Of a stretch of 64,000 nt of DNA, positions 22,916-33,355 are shown piece by piece (positions within the stretch are counted from its first letter, which is position 1; every line of letters starts with the position of its first letter). The notes under the pieces are model-generated. The model had not been told where the DNA came from. It searched no databases and was given only the letters and a program-made list of their open reading frames with translations. The stretch lies in contig CADCXA010000031.1 in assembly GCA_902806565.1 (NCBI GenBank), positions 2,046,001 to 2,110,000 on the forward strand, written 5' to 3'. This DNA comes from Hypoxylon rubiginosum (lineage: Eukaryota; Ascomycota; Sordariomycetes; Xylariales; Hypoxylaceae). Both the position numbers and the translations under genes were made by a program.

Positions 22916-24543
22916 GACAACGAACGGCACCCTGGAAATTTGAACTTGAGGGTAGACGATATGTGTAACAGGATATATACTCAAATGCCTGTAGTGGAAT
23001 AGCGAAACAGCAAGGTGATGCGATTTTCTTAGATGTTTAAGTCAAAAGTAGCAACCAAGATTCAGTGAATAAGGCAAGCGATCGGGAATATCGTGATGAG
23101 CGGAGACTAGAAAGCTTAGGCGAGGTCCATGGTGAGAGAGGTTAAGATAGACTTAGAATGATGGACTTCCTTCTACGCCGAAGCTTCCTCTGCGTTGGTG
23201 GAAATCTCGTAGCATGAGGCAGGATCGACATACCTTAATAGACCTCGACGCCCATGTAGTCCTCCTGCCTAGGACATGCGGGAGGTCTTGTCATGTCATG
23301 GCGAAAGTGATCTCCTAGTGCAGCTAGAGGCACCTGTGTGGACTACCTGAACAGAGTTGATAGTTCCGTTGACCTTTGAGCACTGGGCTAGGAAATAATC
23401 AAATGTAGCAATTTTTATAGAAAACTTGCATTGGTTATGCCGAACAGGTTAACCGGAGTTGCAGGAGTGATTCTCATATTCGTTCTCATATATGTTCTTT
23501 GGCTAAGCTTTCAAATAGGAACTGGTGACTGCGATAATGCGCGGCTGTCTCCGTATGTCATTTTGAGGAAGCATGGCCAGTGCAAGACTTCAACATCATT
23601 CTCAGAGGCGTATTAAAATTTCCGAGGCAACTCTGTATTTGGACTTAAGCCTCATCGATTGTAGACATAGGCTTCACGAGTCCCTTATAATTTGTCTGGT
23701 AACGTTGGAGCTCGGTGTGACGTAATTGTAGGAATACGTCATAGGACAAGTATGACCTATTTTAATAGCCCCTTATTGCTTCCACATAGTGAGATGGTAT
23801 GGCAAGGGCGGTCTTTTCTTTTCTAAGGAGTCGAGGGAGAAAGTGAAGAGGATGAACATAGTGGAAGGGAAAATGGGAAGTGGAATGTGGCGTTTCGGGT
23901 AGGTTAAGGAACGTGTACCTACCTGTCTAACTCGCCAAGGCCTATCATCGCAACATAGGACAAATCGCACACGTGAAAGAATAACCTTATATGTTTTTTT
24001 TGCCCTGAATCCCTAAGCCAGCAAAATCAGGGGTTCATACGTGCTATATAATAGTAGCCATCCTGCCATCATGAACCTTCATACGGAAACTATGTGGTTG
24101 AAATACTGGTCCACCCTAGCTAGGACCATGTTGCAACATTCCAGTGGGAGATCCTGTAACCTTGGCGTTGGTTCCTGCGTTCGATGTCGATCACCCGCAG
24201 ATTAAGTGCTAGAAAAAGGGGAACACATGCTAACGATACAGTTGCCAGACGCCCTAACGCCCTAACGCCCTGACGCCCCAAATTTCACCACGAATCAGAC
24301 AAAAATGCGGAGAAGATTGCGTGTACACAACCGAAACACAGTCCAATATTTCACGAGATGCCGTCTGCCGTTTCCTGTTTCGAGGGACACAAACGACACT
24401 TTTCCTCTCCCTCCTTTTTCCTTCTTTTCCTTTGTTAATTCCAACTTCAACTTCAACATCGCCATCTAAGCCTACAAGCAACCGACCTTCCTAGCTTCTC
24501 TAGGATCTAGGTAGCCCTACCCATTTGGGATCCCTAATTTCAA
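22916..24543. other. long intergenic region, no convincing gene
   Basis: About 1.6 kb between divergent genes. A 59-codon frame from the ATG at 23437 encodes a hydrophobic N-terminus but has no continuation. A short tandem of cgccctaa-type units lies at 24250-24280. The last 120 bp before the sialidase-like gene are CT-rich. Confidence 0.4.
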
Positions 24544-25731
24544 ATGGCCGGCAGGCTCACCCAAAAGATCCTAGGCCACCTGGGCCCCTTGCTTAGCGGT
24601 GATCCTGCCGCCGACCAGAGGCCAATCATAAACCCCGCCCGCTGGACCGTCGACGCGAACGAGACCATCCTGCATCCCGCCGGCGGGACCTATCCGCGCC
24701 TGTGCCGGCTCGCCGACGGCGGCTTGCTGTGCCTGACCACCGGCTTCCAGGGCCCCGGCGGCCGCGAGCACGTGCTGCAGGTATCGCGCAGCCTCGACGG
24801 CGGCCGCACCTTCGCACTGCACGGCGAGATCGCGCGGGGGACCGGCGACCTCGACAACGGGTTCTTGATCGAGATACCGACTTCGCAGTCCGTAGTAGAA
24901 AACAACGGTGGCAGCAGCAGTGGCAACGACTCGGTGATTCTAGCGGCGTTCCGCAACCACGAGCGCGCCCCCGGCCACGCGCCCACGCACTTCCGCATCA
25001 CGGTGTGCCGCAGCGAGGACGGCGGGCGCTCGTGGCGCTTCGCGTCGCAGGCCGCCGAGCAGAGCGCCGCGCACAGCCGCGGCCTCGGCCTGTGGGAGCC
25101 CTTCATGCGGCTGGGCGGCGCTGGCGGCCGCCAGGTCCAGCTGACGTTCTCGCGCGAGCTGGCGCGCGACGACCAGGAGACGTTCCGCGTCGACTCGGCC
25201 GACGGCGGCGCCTCGTGGTCGTCGCCCGCCCGCTGCCTGCGGTGCCACCCGCCGCACGAGCGCATGCGCGACGGCATGCAGGGGATCGCGGGCGCGCGGG
25301 ACCTCGCGGCCGCGGCGCGCGGGCAGGGGGCGCTGGTCGTCGTGTTCGAGACGACGCGGCACGGGACGTTCAGCGTCGAGTACGCGGTGTCGTACGACGA
25401 CGGGCTGACGTGGGGGTCCCGGAGTGAGGTATATCGACCGCGGCCGGGGCGCAACGCGGGCGCGCCGCAGATCGCGAGCGTGGGGGACGGGCTCGCGGTC
25501 GTGTTCATGACGGACGAGGAGGCGGACGTGCCGGCGTGGCCGAAGAAGGCGGCCATCAAGGCCGTGTTCGCGGACGGCCTGGACGGGGGCAGGATACACT
25601 GGAGCCGGCCGAGCCTCGTGCACGAGGCGCCTTCGTTCTGGCCGGGCGTCACGACTCTAGGCCCTGATGAGGTCATGGCTGTCTTTGAGCACGCGGGGAG
25701 GCCGATTGGGAAACGCATACGAAGGGGTTAG
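24544..25731 (+). CDS. BNR/Asp-box (sialidase-fold) protein
   Basis: Intronless, 395 aa. Four Asp-box-like repeats are visible: SLDGGRTF near residue 88, SEDGGRSW near 158, SADGGASW near 218 and SYDDGLTW near 287, spaced as blades of a six-bladed beta-propeller. An early [16 protein letters not shown] resembles the first strand of fungal sialidase-superfamily enzymes, including GH93 exo-arabinanases and GH33 sialidases. [11 protein letters not shown] and GLGLWEPFM are further propeller strands. No signal peptide is seen ([17 protein letters not shown] is amphipathic, not a clear leader), which would be odd for a secreted glycosidase. The exact substrate cannot be deduced. The gene is very G+C-rich, with nearly all third positions G or C, unlike the adjacent intergenic DNA. 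Confidence 0.8.
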   Translation: MAGRLTQKILGHLGPLLSGDPAADQRPIINPARWTVDANETILHPAGGTYPRLCRLADGGLLCLTTGFQGPGGREHVLQVSRSLDGGRTFALHGEIARGTGDLDNGFLIEIPTSQSVVENNGGSSSGNDSVILAAFRNHERAPGHAPTHFRITVCRSEDGGRSWRFASQAAEQSAAHSRGLGLWEPFMRLGGAGGRQVQLTFSRELARDDQETFRVDSADGGASWSSPARCLRCHPPHERMRDGMQGIAGARDLAAAARGQGALVVVFETTRHGTFSVEYAVSYDDGLTWGSRSEVYRPRPGRNAGAPQIASVGDGLAVVFMTDEEADVPAWPKKAAIKAVFADGLDGGRIHWSRPSLVHEAPSFWPGVTTLGPDEVMAVFEHAGRPIGKRIRRG

Positions 25732-26028
25732 ATTGGATAACGGCGTATTGCTTTGGAAACCAAACTATATTATGGATACGTCTTGCTTAGTATAGAACCT
25801 CTAATAATTAATCATTACAAGCCAGTGTATCTATTCATTGCAGTGGAATTGTCTGGAGAGCGAAGTAGAGTAGCATTCATCGTCACTAATAGTGGTGCCT
25901 GATAAACTTAGCACCCCCGAGGTTACTACTACAGATGCAAGTATTCAAGGCATTTTATGTAGAAGGGAGATTCATACGTAGAGATGGGGTGGTATTTGAT
26001 TATAGCTTTTTTGCGCACCGAGATACAA

Positions 26029-27273
26029 TTAGTCCTCAATCGCCTCGCTAAACTCCTCGCGATATACCCTTCTTAGTTCAAACATGACTTCGATGGTAAT
26101 GAGGAAGATGATGATCCACTCCAGCCGGTGGCCGTACTTTTCGCTGACCATCTCTCTCAAAACGCTCACGTTCTCGAACCCGTAGTCGATCTTCCTATTC
26201 AAGATCCCGATCCGCTGCCGTATATCTAGAACGGTGCTGATCTGGTTGTAGTAGTTCTCCAGGTTCGACTCCGAGTCCCAGAACATGTCGGGCAGCTGGT
26301 CCGTGATGTCGGAATAGTGGTTCAGCTGCGACCGCAGGCTCAGGAGCTGGCCCGTCAGCTTGAGGACGGAGCTCCGTTTCAGCTTGTGGTGCAGCCCGCC
26401 CTCGAGGAAGTTGAGGCTGTTCTTGGAGTTCTCGAAGTAGTCGATCGCGAGGTTCTCCAGAGCGGCCAGCTTCGGGCTGCGCGCGAGCCCGCTCGAGAAG
26501 GCGATCTTGGCGAACGTCGTGTCCAGCCGGTCGTTCTCCAGCTCCTGCGCCCGGGTGCCCAGGACGACCACCTCGCCCCGCATGTAGCTCGTGTCGCGCG
26601 TCCCGTCCGTCACGAACTCCAGCTCCTCCATCTCGAGGCGGTGTACGTGGGGGAGCTCGGCGGCGCGCAGCAGCTGCTTGGTGGCGAGGCTCTCGAGGGA
26701 GTCGGCAGGGACGGACCAGGCCACGACGGTGCCGGACGGGAAGACGAAGATGTCGCCGTCGTTGATACCCCGCGCGTGCACGACACCCGAGGGGTCGAAG
26801 TCGGTACCGTCGGGATCCAGCTCGAAGGCGTGGAAGCGCAGTATCTCCTGCACGGCTTCCATATCGAAGGATTGCGCGACACATATCGAGTTGATGGTCC
26901 GGCGATAGTCCTTTTCGGGTTCGGCATCTTTCCTCGTGCCGCCGCTGCGCTTAGGCTGTTTCGCAGCAAGCCCTAGACGCAAGGTGGCGGCGGCTGATCC
27001 GCGAACTGGTTTGCGCTTGGGGGCGGAAGTCTTATTTCGCTGGCGAGGCTCTGGGTCGTTGACAAGTTCGGGGTCTTCTGCTAGCGGGTTCCCATCGCTC
27101 TTGTGACTATTCGACAGCAACTGGTTTGAGGAAAAGAAGCTGCGCTTCCGCGGCAAGGAGGCAAGGGTAGTTTGGTGAAAGCATCGCTGCGGTCTTGGTG
27201 ATCGTGGAGCGGAGGCAATAGTATGGAGTCCTCTAAGTGCTGGAGCTGCTACTTTTTGTAATGAAATTCGCAT
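26029..27273 (-). CDS. RMD1/DUF155 mitochondrial protein
   Basis: Intronless, 414 aa. DUF155 proteins (yeast Rmd1/Mrx10, human RMND1) include inner-membrane mitochondrial proteins that support mitochondrial translation. N-terminal ~60 residues are Arg/Ser-rich without acids (MRISLQKVAAPALRGLHTIA...), a classical presequence, so the mitochondrial branch is favoured over Rmd1 itself. The DUF155 core runs from about residue 130: GDIFVFPSGTVVAWSVP, AKIAFSSGLARSPKLAALE, LSLRSQLNHYSDITDQLPDMFWD, RIGILNRKIDYGFENVSVLREMVSEKYGHRLEW. One membrane helix (WIIIFLITIEVMFEL) sits at the C-terminus. It is divergent from the PPR-like gene, 518 bp apart, which suggests shared control of two mitochondrial genes. 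Confidence 0.9.
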   Translation of the reverse strand: MRISLQKVAAPALRGLHTIASAPRSPRPQRCFHQTTLASLPRKRSFFSSNQLLSNSHKSDGNPLAEDPELVNDPEPRQRNKTSAPKRKPVRGSAAATLRLGLAAKQPKRSGGTRKDAEPEKDYRRTINSICVAQSFDMEAVQEILRFHAFELDPDGTDFDPSGVVHARGINDGDIFVFPSGTVVAWSVPADSLESLATKQLLRAAELPHVHRLEMEELEFVTDGTRDTSYMRGEVVVLGTRAQELENDRLDTTFAKIAFSSGLARSPKLAALENLAIDYFENSKNSLNFLEGGLHHKLKRSSVLKLTGQLLSLRSQLNHYSDITDQLPDMFWDSESNLENYYNQISTVLDIRQRIGILNRKIDYGFENVSVLREMVSEKYGHRLEWIIIFLITIEVMFELRRVYREEFSEAIED

Positions 27274-27791
27274 GGTGAAATTAATTGGGCCATTGAAATA
27301 TGAGATTGGCCCACAAAGGTATATGTACCACCTTATTATTTAAATTGCGTGAGAATTTGGTTCATCGTCATCTTGTAGATTGTAGAAATGTTATCGGCAC
27401 GCTTAAACACCAAGCCAATGAAAGTTCCTCAGTGTTCAATCATTACGCAATTCCTATCGATAAGAATTCAGTAAGAAGATCAGTCCACGCCGATAAGAGC
27501 AACTAACTATCGATAACCTACACACCTATTTCCTCACTATTGTTTTGCTCTATGAAACTCATCCTCTACCATTGCGGCCAGCACATAAGGTGTACTCACT
27601 TTTTCTACAATTTACAATGCCGTCTAGATCAATTCGATACCCGGGCTGTAGGTAACGGGCCGCTTGGCATGATTGATTCTCAATTAATATGCATATTTGC
27701 ATAATTATCCTAAGCTCTTAGGCTGGTAGTTTTTTATCAAGCACAATTTGATATTGATATTGACCAATAGAGGCCGGCATCTTCGACTAAG
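27274..27791. promoter_or_regulatory. bidirectional promoter region of two mitochondrial genes
   Basis: A 518-bp AT-rich spacer between head-to-head RMD1/DUF155 and PPR-like genes. No individual site was assigned. Shared regulation is inference from orientation. Confidence 0.35.
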
Positions 27792-30431
27792 ATGCCAGCC
27801 CAACCCCTAGCAGCCTCGGCAAGATTAAGAGCTACATCTAAAGCTAGGGCTTTATGGTCATCTCGACCAACATGGAGTCAAACACTCTCTCGAATGACGA
27901 ATTCAAGACGGCGTCAACATCCTCAGCTTCGAATCTCGCCTAGTCGCATACTAGCTCTACGGCTGCGGAGTAAGACGGGTTGGCACAAGAAGGCCTATCG
28001 CAATGCTTTCGAATATGGAGCGAAGCAGCGTTCCGGACGACTGCCCCTGTTGCTACTTCAAGCATGGTTTGCGAGACAGGATATTCAAAATGAACCTGGC
28101 CTCTCTGTACCTATTCGCTCCATCACTCCATCCGAGTGGTCTGATCGCTTTCGCAGCTTAGCGTCTAGAGGCTGGTCAAAAGAAGACGTAGACCATTGGA
28201 TATGGATATTGTCTGGGGACGACGGAGACATCCGAGTCCAACGATTGGTTTCGACAGAAATTCCGAAGCCCCTATTCCTTGTCCTGCTTCTAACACGCAG
28301 TGATGAGAAGCTTCGCAAAGCTGAATCTCTATTGTCTTTGATGGAATACATATCGAAACACCACTTTGATCACACGTCTCTGGCATCGAGTAACAATATA
28401 GCCCTTCCTGACCAGAAAGTGACGATGACCGTGTCCCAGTTCCTGGTTCTACTCCGTCGTCTTGTGAATCACGTGCGACGGACGTGGCCTAGATCGATCG
28501 TTACCGTAGCGCGGTTCACTATGGATTACATTCGAAGGATGCCCTCGGAGACGGATACTAGCAGCTACCAACAAAAGTGCGAAATATTCAATGCAGCTTT
28601 ACAATCATTCAAACGCCCCGCAGCAACAAAACCCCTTCTAAATATGGAATTCAACTGGCGAGCCCAGAGACTCTTGCTAGCCATGTCGGACAATTTAGAC
28701 GAACCTCTCATCATTAATAAGGCTAGTTATCGGGCCGTTCGAGAAGTCATGATCGGGCTGAAGAAGTCTCAAACGGAAAAGGCAGTCGCTTTGAGATATG
28801 CAAGATCTTGGCCGCCATATAGACAAGACTTTGATGGGCTCGATGCGAAGAGGACTGCGGAAGATGACTACTCACGAAGCGTGAAGGCCGGTATTCTTGC
28901 AAAGGAGGCCGGCTATTCTGATGATCACTATGATCAGGCCTTAGGCGCTCTTGGCGGCGTGGGCTCCAATTCTCCAACGATACAGACTCGCAGTCTCCCA
29001 CCAAGAGAATGGAAAGGCGAGGAGCAAGACCACAACTTGTATTCTCGTTGGGCCATGCAAGTACGGGCAACTCGCAACCGCCAGGAAGCATGGAAAGTAT
29101 TCAACGACGTCGCTTCCAAAACTGGAAAGACACCTAATTTTCAAGTTTATGCTGAAATGTTCATGAAATTACAAGCCCGCCCGGACCCCGAAACGTCAAA
29201 TGCGTTACCCGGTGACTCGAGAGAGAGCTTCCCGATTCACCACGCGAATTATAGCGAGTATGAGCTAGCTAGGCTGTCACCTCCGACAGTCAGGGAGCTG
29301 TACGACCAAATGATCAGCCGTTGTGTGAAACCAGAGGGTCCCTGCCTTCGCACGCTGTTGATCAATGCTGACTCCCTCGAGGAAGGGGCCCGCTATCTTC
29401 GTGATAGTGGTATCGATGCTTCTAGCATCGAGGCTCTAGCTATTTTCAAACAGCCATCTTACCAGGCACTTTGGAAAATTCCTCTTTCTGTCTTGAAAAG
29501 CTATATCCAACTTCTTTGTAGACTACAGCCCAATCGCCGGGACCGGCAAAAACTATTCCCGGACGAGCTTCTTCGCATCCGACATGCGATAAAACTTGCT
29601 AGGGTCCGTTTAAAGCGAGGATCAACTGAAGGATCCACCTTCCGGTCAGCTTGGTCTATTATCCTAAGAACGCTAGCTCGGCCGCATATTTGTGTGATCA
29701 ACAGTACGCGGGCTAACAACGACGCGGAAGCTCTGGCAATATCGATGGACGTTCTTGAAGCATTGGAAGAGACCGCCGGCGTCGACGACGATGCCTTTAT
29801 GTATATTTGCCGCACAGCCCAAAAGGCAGCGTTATCTCGACTTAGCTCCCGAGAGTCGCAGTCAGGGGAAAGCACCAGAGGAGAAGTTGGTCCGCTAATT
29901 CCTAACGCCGGAAAAGTCACCAGTAAACTCAAGTCGATTTTCTCTCAGTTAAGCCAGATTGTTAGCGTGGCCGAGATAGGATCTAAGAGTCTGCCGTCGC
30001 CCGAATTTGTGCATAGCATAGGCCCGGCTCACCTGCACACGTACATGCGCACGCTGGCCTTCCTCGAAGACACCGCCGCCATGAAGGAGCTCCTGCAGTG
30101 GATGCTCACGCACAGGGAGTATGTCGACGAAGAGGCCGAGCGGATCGAGCCGCGCGGGCACGCGCTCGTCGCCAAGACCCTGTGCGCCTACCTGGCATTC
30201 GCGGCGCCGAGTCTCGGGCACGAGGAGCGGGCGGACCTGGCCTCGCTGATGCGGAACGGGGCCGAGACGGCGAGTTTCTGGCGATGGCCCACGTCGGAAG
30301 AGGTCGAGAACTACGTGCAGTCGGACCTGCGCGGCAGCTCCCAGCGGCTCCAGCAGAGGATCCTGGCTGGCCTGCGGGATAAGTCTCGTCGCCAAGAGAA
30401 CAGAGAGGCGGCGACGGCGGCCTCGGTGTAG
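27792..30431 (+). CDS. PPR-like mitochondrial protein
   Basis: Intronless, 879 aa. The N-terminal ~65 residues are rich in Arg/Ser/Ala with almost no acidic residues, consistent with a mitochondrial presequence. The body is all-helical, with pentatricopeptide-like helical pairs such as SRWAMQVRATRNRQEAWKVF followed by TGKTPNFQVYAEMFMKL, and later LSPPTVRELYDQMISRCVKPEGPCLRTLL. Fungal PPR proteins bind organellar RNAs and act in mitochondrial transcript stability or translation. The precise target is unknown. The last ~130 codons (from about 30000) are markedly G+C-richer than the rest of the frame without a break in the reading frame. Confidence 0.75.
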   Translation: MPAQPLAASARLRATSKARALWSSRPTWSQTLSRMTNSRRRQHPQLRISPSRILALRLRSKTGWHKKAYRNAFEYGAKQRSGRLPLLLLQAWFARQDIQNEPGLSVPIRSITPSEWSDRFRSLASRGWSKEDVDHWIWILSGDDGDIRVQRLVSTEIPKPLFLVLLLTRSDEKLRKAESLLSLMEYISKHHFDHTSLASSNNIALPDQKVTMTVSQFLVLLRRLVNHVRRTWPRSIVTVARFTMDYIRRMPSETDTSSYQQKCEIFNAALQSFKRPAATKPLLNMEFNWRAQRLLLAMSDNLDEPLIINKASYRAVREVMIGLKKSQTEKAVALRYARSWPPYRQDFDGLDAKRTAEDDYSRSVKAGILAKEAGYSDDHYDQALGALGGVGSNSPTIQTRSLPPREWKGEEQDHNLYSRWAMQVRATRNRQEAWKVFNDVASKTGKTPNFQVYAEMFMKLQARPDPETSNALPGDSRESFPIHHANYSEYELARLSPPTVRELYDQMISRCVKPEGPCLRTLLINADSLEEGARYLRDSGIDASSIEALAIFKQPSYQALWKIPLSVLKSYIQLLCRLQPNRRDRQKLFPDELLRIRHAIKLARVRLKRGSTEGSTFRSAWSIILRTLARPHICVINSTRANNDAEALAISMDVLEALEETAGVDDDAFMYICRTAQKAALSRLSSRESQSGESTRGEVGPLIPNAGKVTSKLKSIFSQLSQIVSVAEIGSKSLPSPEFVHSIGPAHLHTYMRTLAFLEDTAAMKELLQWMLTHREYVDEEAERIEPRGHALVAKTLCAYLAFAAPSLGHEERADLASLMRNGAETASFWRWPTSEEVENYVQSDLRGSSQRLQQRILAGLRDKSRRQENREAATAASV

Positions 30432-31233
30432 TGGAATGTATACTAAGATATTGGAGATACCCCTCATATAACATGCATAAAAATATCTTCTCAGAGTTAT
30501 TGCATCGAACCCCTTTTATCGGTCCCACTTTTTATGAACCCCTTTTTTACCAGGGATTTCTTATGGGATCTGACCGCCCACCAAAAAGAAAGTAACTTAA
30601 TAGGCACATCCTTTGGTGTTTCCAACGGCATAAGAATATTACTAGGGTGTGGCACCTTAATCGGGTAAACTTTTCCAGTGAGTTCAGATCTATTATAGTC
30701 AACTTGGTAGAATCTTCTCACCCCTGAGGCGTGGAAGCCAGCCTCTGGGTGTATTTACGGAAGCGGGCTAGGACAAGAGTATCATGATTCATAGAGTGTA
30801 TTTATCTGGTCTTTTCCCGAACCACCGCATATCGAGAACACCGTTGGAGCTCAGGAAGCACCCCGTAATAACCGGGGCCGCGTGTGCGACTCGCCCGGCG
30901 CGGACATTAGCACGGACAACGGCACAGGAGGCTGACGGGGCCGGCCGGGGAAGGTGATGCCAAGGGACCTGCTAGGATAGCACGGTAGGGCGTCAGAAAA
31001 GTAGAAACGTCGCAGCATCGGAACGGCCTGGATAGAGAGTTCCCGGCCACCCTGGCCCACATTGCCGACTCTCTTCGGCTACTCCGCCTGCACTGACTCC
31101 GCTGTAGTGGCCTTCTACTATGTTCGTTTCTCTATATCAGTTAAGATGTCTCGCCGATAGGAAAAGCCTGCCTTTTTGCATGAATTACCAAAATATAGGC
31201 ATCTTGGCTACAAGAGAGCGAAGAAAAAAGGTA
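30432..31233. other. intergenic, no gene seen
   Basis: About 800 bp between the PPR-like gene and the tRNA. No credible coding frame, RNA or repeat was recognised. Confidence 0.45.
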
Positions 31234-31307
31234 TGATCCCAGGGAGACTCGAACTCCCGACGTTCGCATTATTAGTACGACACTCTAACCAACTGAGTTA
31301 TAGGACC
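31234..31307 (-). tRNA. tRNA-Ile (anticodon AAU)
   Basis: A 74-nt cloverleaf, intronless. Acceptor stem GGTCCTA pairs with TGGGATC, with two G-T pairs. The D arm ACTC/GAGT encloses AGTTGGTTA. Anticodon stem TCGTA/TGCGA carries loop CTAATAA with anticodon AAT. T arm GGGAG-TTCGAGT-CTCCC. Discriminator base A. All invariant positions (T8, GG in the D loop, T33, TTC in the T loop) are present. The A34 is presumably deaminated to inosine, reading Ile codons. Confidence 0.95.
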
Positions 31308-31815
31308 CTTGAGTCTTTGGTCGATATGTTCCATGTGAATCGTTTGCTCTAAAGATGAATTATAACCATTGTTTGATAAAATGGCAAATACTATTATATA
31401 TCGGGTTCTACGTGTTTCTACTACACCAAGGAGCGAGTATGCCGATTTAGTCATGTCTCGGTGTCACTTGCCACTTCACAAACCGCTAGGTCCACTTGGA
31501 GCGGCGCAAAGCTGACAGTGTGTACCTAGGTAGGGATCGTCGATTGCACGACCCTCCAGCCGCACAGCCCTACTCTTGTAGTACAAATGGTGGCCGGAGG
31601 GAGGGCTGACATATACTGTACCGATGGATGCTTAGCTAACTGTTTCTGTCTCGGTACAGCGAGCGCGCTGCGCCTTGCAGATGTGAGTCTTACCTGCGAG
31701 TAAGAGAAATATTTTAAAAAGTCCGCATTCCCCTCCTCGACTCCATCTTCATATCCCTCAGCAATACCGATCCTTGTATAAAGAGCGTTCCGTAATATGT
31801 CGGCCATCAGCTATA
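31308..31815. other. intergenic, no gene seen
   Basis: Between the tRNA gene and the rhodopsin-family gene. An in-frame ATG at 31774 lies 42 bp before the preferred start. A tacctaggtaggg motif is present at about 31526-31538. Confidence 0.4.
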
Positions 31816-33205
31816 ATGCCAGCCCGAGATCTTGTATCGATACCTACTTTCAAGGCAAGATGCCCCGACCCTATCATACTTCGCACGATTTGGTCTGTTC
31901 TCTATACTGACTTCTCCCAGGCTGTTCTTTGGCTTAGTGTCGGTCTCATGACAGTAGCTTTCACCGCGCGGGCGTACATACGAATTGCCTGCTTCCGCCG
32001 ACTGTTTATAGAGGATTGGTTTATGCTTGTAGCGCTCTGCATGTTCATCGCCGACTCGGTCTTCGGTACGATATACATGCGACCGCTCTATGATTTGGTT
32101 CATCTCGCCGACGGTAGTTTCGTGCCGGGGCCGCACTTCAAAGAGCATACCGTAATGGCATTACGGGGGTTTACGGGCACCGCCGTCCTGACCAACCTCG
32201 GAATTTTTATCATCAAGCTTAACTTCCTGCTATTCTTTTACCGCTTCGGCCATCAGCTACCTAAATTTCGTGCTCTATGGTGGCTCGTTTTTGTCATTGT
32301 TTTGGCGTCAGGGGCAGTCCAGATCGGCATTATTCAGTTCGATTGCATGCTCAGCGATATTAATACAATACTCATTACCTGCAGCTCCTCGAGTCATTTG
32401 CGTAGAAACCGTCAGTTATTCATTGTGTCTGTCACGCTCGACATCTTCACCAATTTTCTAAGTGGGTTTGACCTTTTACACCCCTTCCAAATAGCTGTCA
32501 TGCTAATCGGAACCCACCTTGATGTAGTAATATGCTTCCCTGTCTCGATATTTTGGAGTTCACGATTGTCTTTGCGCCAAAAGCTGGTGCTTTCGGCTAT
32601 TTTCTCTCTTGCCGGCTTTACTATTGTCGTGACAGTTTTTCGTGGAGGCTTTTCACTCAACACTAACGAATATCCGGCTGTGGCTGGGCTGAGCGTCGCG
32701 TATAACTTCTGGATTACATTAGAATACCTTGTTTGTAAGTTCTTTATGTCACCCCGTTTCGCTCTTCGCCACCATCAAGTAGTGTCTGACCAACTGCACA
32801 AAAGCGTTCCTCATTGCTTGTATTGTATCTTTTCGCTCGCTTTTTATACAGAAGCGCAACAAGACGGAGCTTCAGGCCAGACGGGAAGCAGAACGATTGC
32901 GTATACGTACGAGTAATCGTGAACGCGACAGTGGAGGTTGGCGCCGTAGGATCCAGGAGTTGCACGATACCCTTCTAGATACGTGCAGAGAGCTTGAAGG
33001 CTTCGACACGGAGAACGAAATGAGCAACTTGCCCATGCCCGCCTCTGGCCTCATGACTGTCGACTTTTCAAGCGGCGAGGTAGCTAGCGACTGGACCGCT
33101 GCATCCAACACGGCTGATAAGAATTCGCACACTTCGACCCCGGCGAGTCACGATGATTCGGTAGATCCGCTGAGGCCTAAGAATTACACAGCCAGCCCAG
33201 TTTAG
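31816..33205 (+). CDS. fungal rhodopsin-family 7TM membrane protein
   Basis: Member of the fungal integral membrane family often labelled 'rhodopsin domain' (Fung_rhodopsin); no retinal chemistry is proven for it. Exons 31816-32461, 32528-32734 and 32805-33205, 417 aa. Seven hydrophobic helices are visible, with family blocks VLYTDFSQAVLWLSVGL, IACFRRLFIEDWFML, KLNFLLFFYRFGHQLPKF, ALWWLVFVIVL and VIIQFDCML-like. Splicing at 32462-32527 restores DIFTNFLIICFPVSIFWSSRLSLRQKL. This intron is 66 bp, a multiple of three with no stop, so ORF callers would read through it. Splicing at 32735-32804 restores LEYLVSFLIACIVSFRSLFIQKRN. The cytoplasmic tail is helical then acidic/Ser-Thr-rich. Start at 31816 preferred; 31774 possible. 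Confidence 0.82.
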
Positions 33206-33355
33206 GCGACAAGGTGCTTAAAGGAATGAAATGACGTTGCGTGCTCGTGGGGGTCTGATATAATGGTCAGCAAGCATGAATAGACTGGGAAGACGGGAAT
33301 TAGGAACTCAAATGGAAAAAAGCTAGTGGAATCTGCACTTTACCTACCGTCTCCC

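Noticed and set aside
23431..23616. Small frame with a hydrophobic N-terminus (MPNRLTGVAGVILIF...)
   Set aside because: Only 59 codons, no family, no splice-compatible downstream exon and no conserved cysteine pattern; a chance frame is as likely.
24571..25718. Long antisense frames opposite the sialidase-like gene (up to 342 codons)
   Set aside because: GC-rich third positions on the real gene remove stops on the other strand; the translations show no domain and have Arg/Pro/Ala bias.
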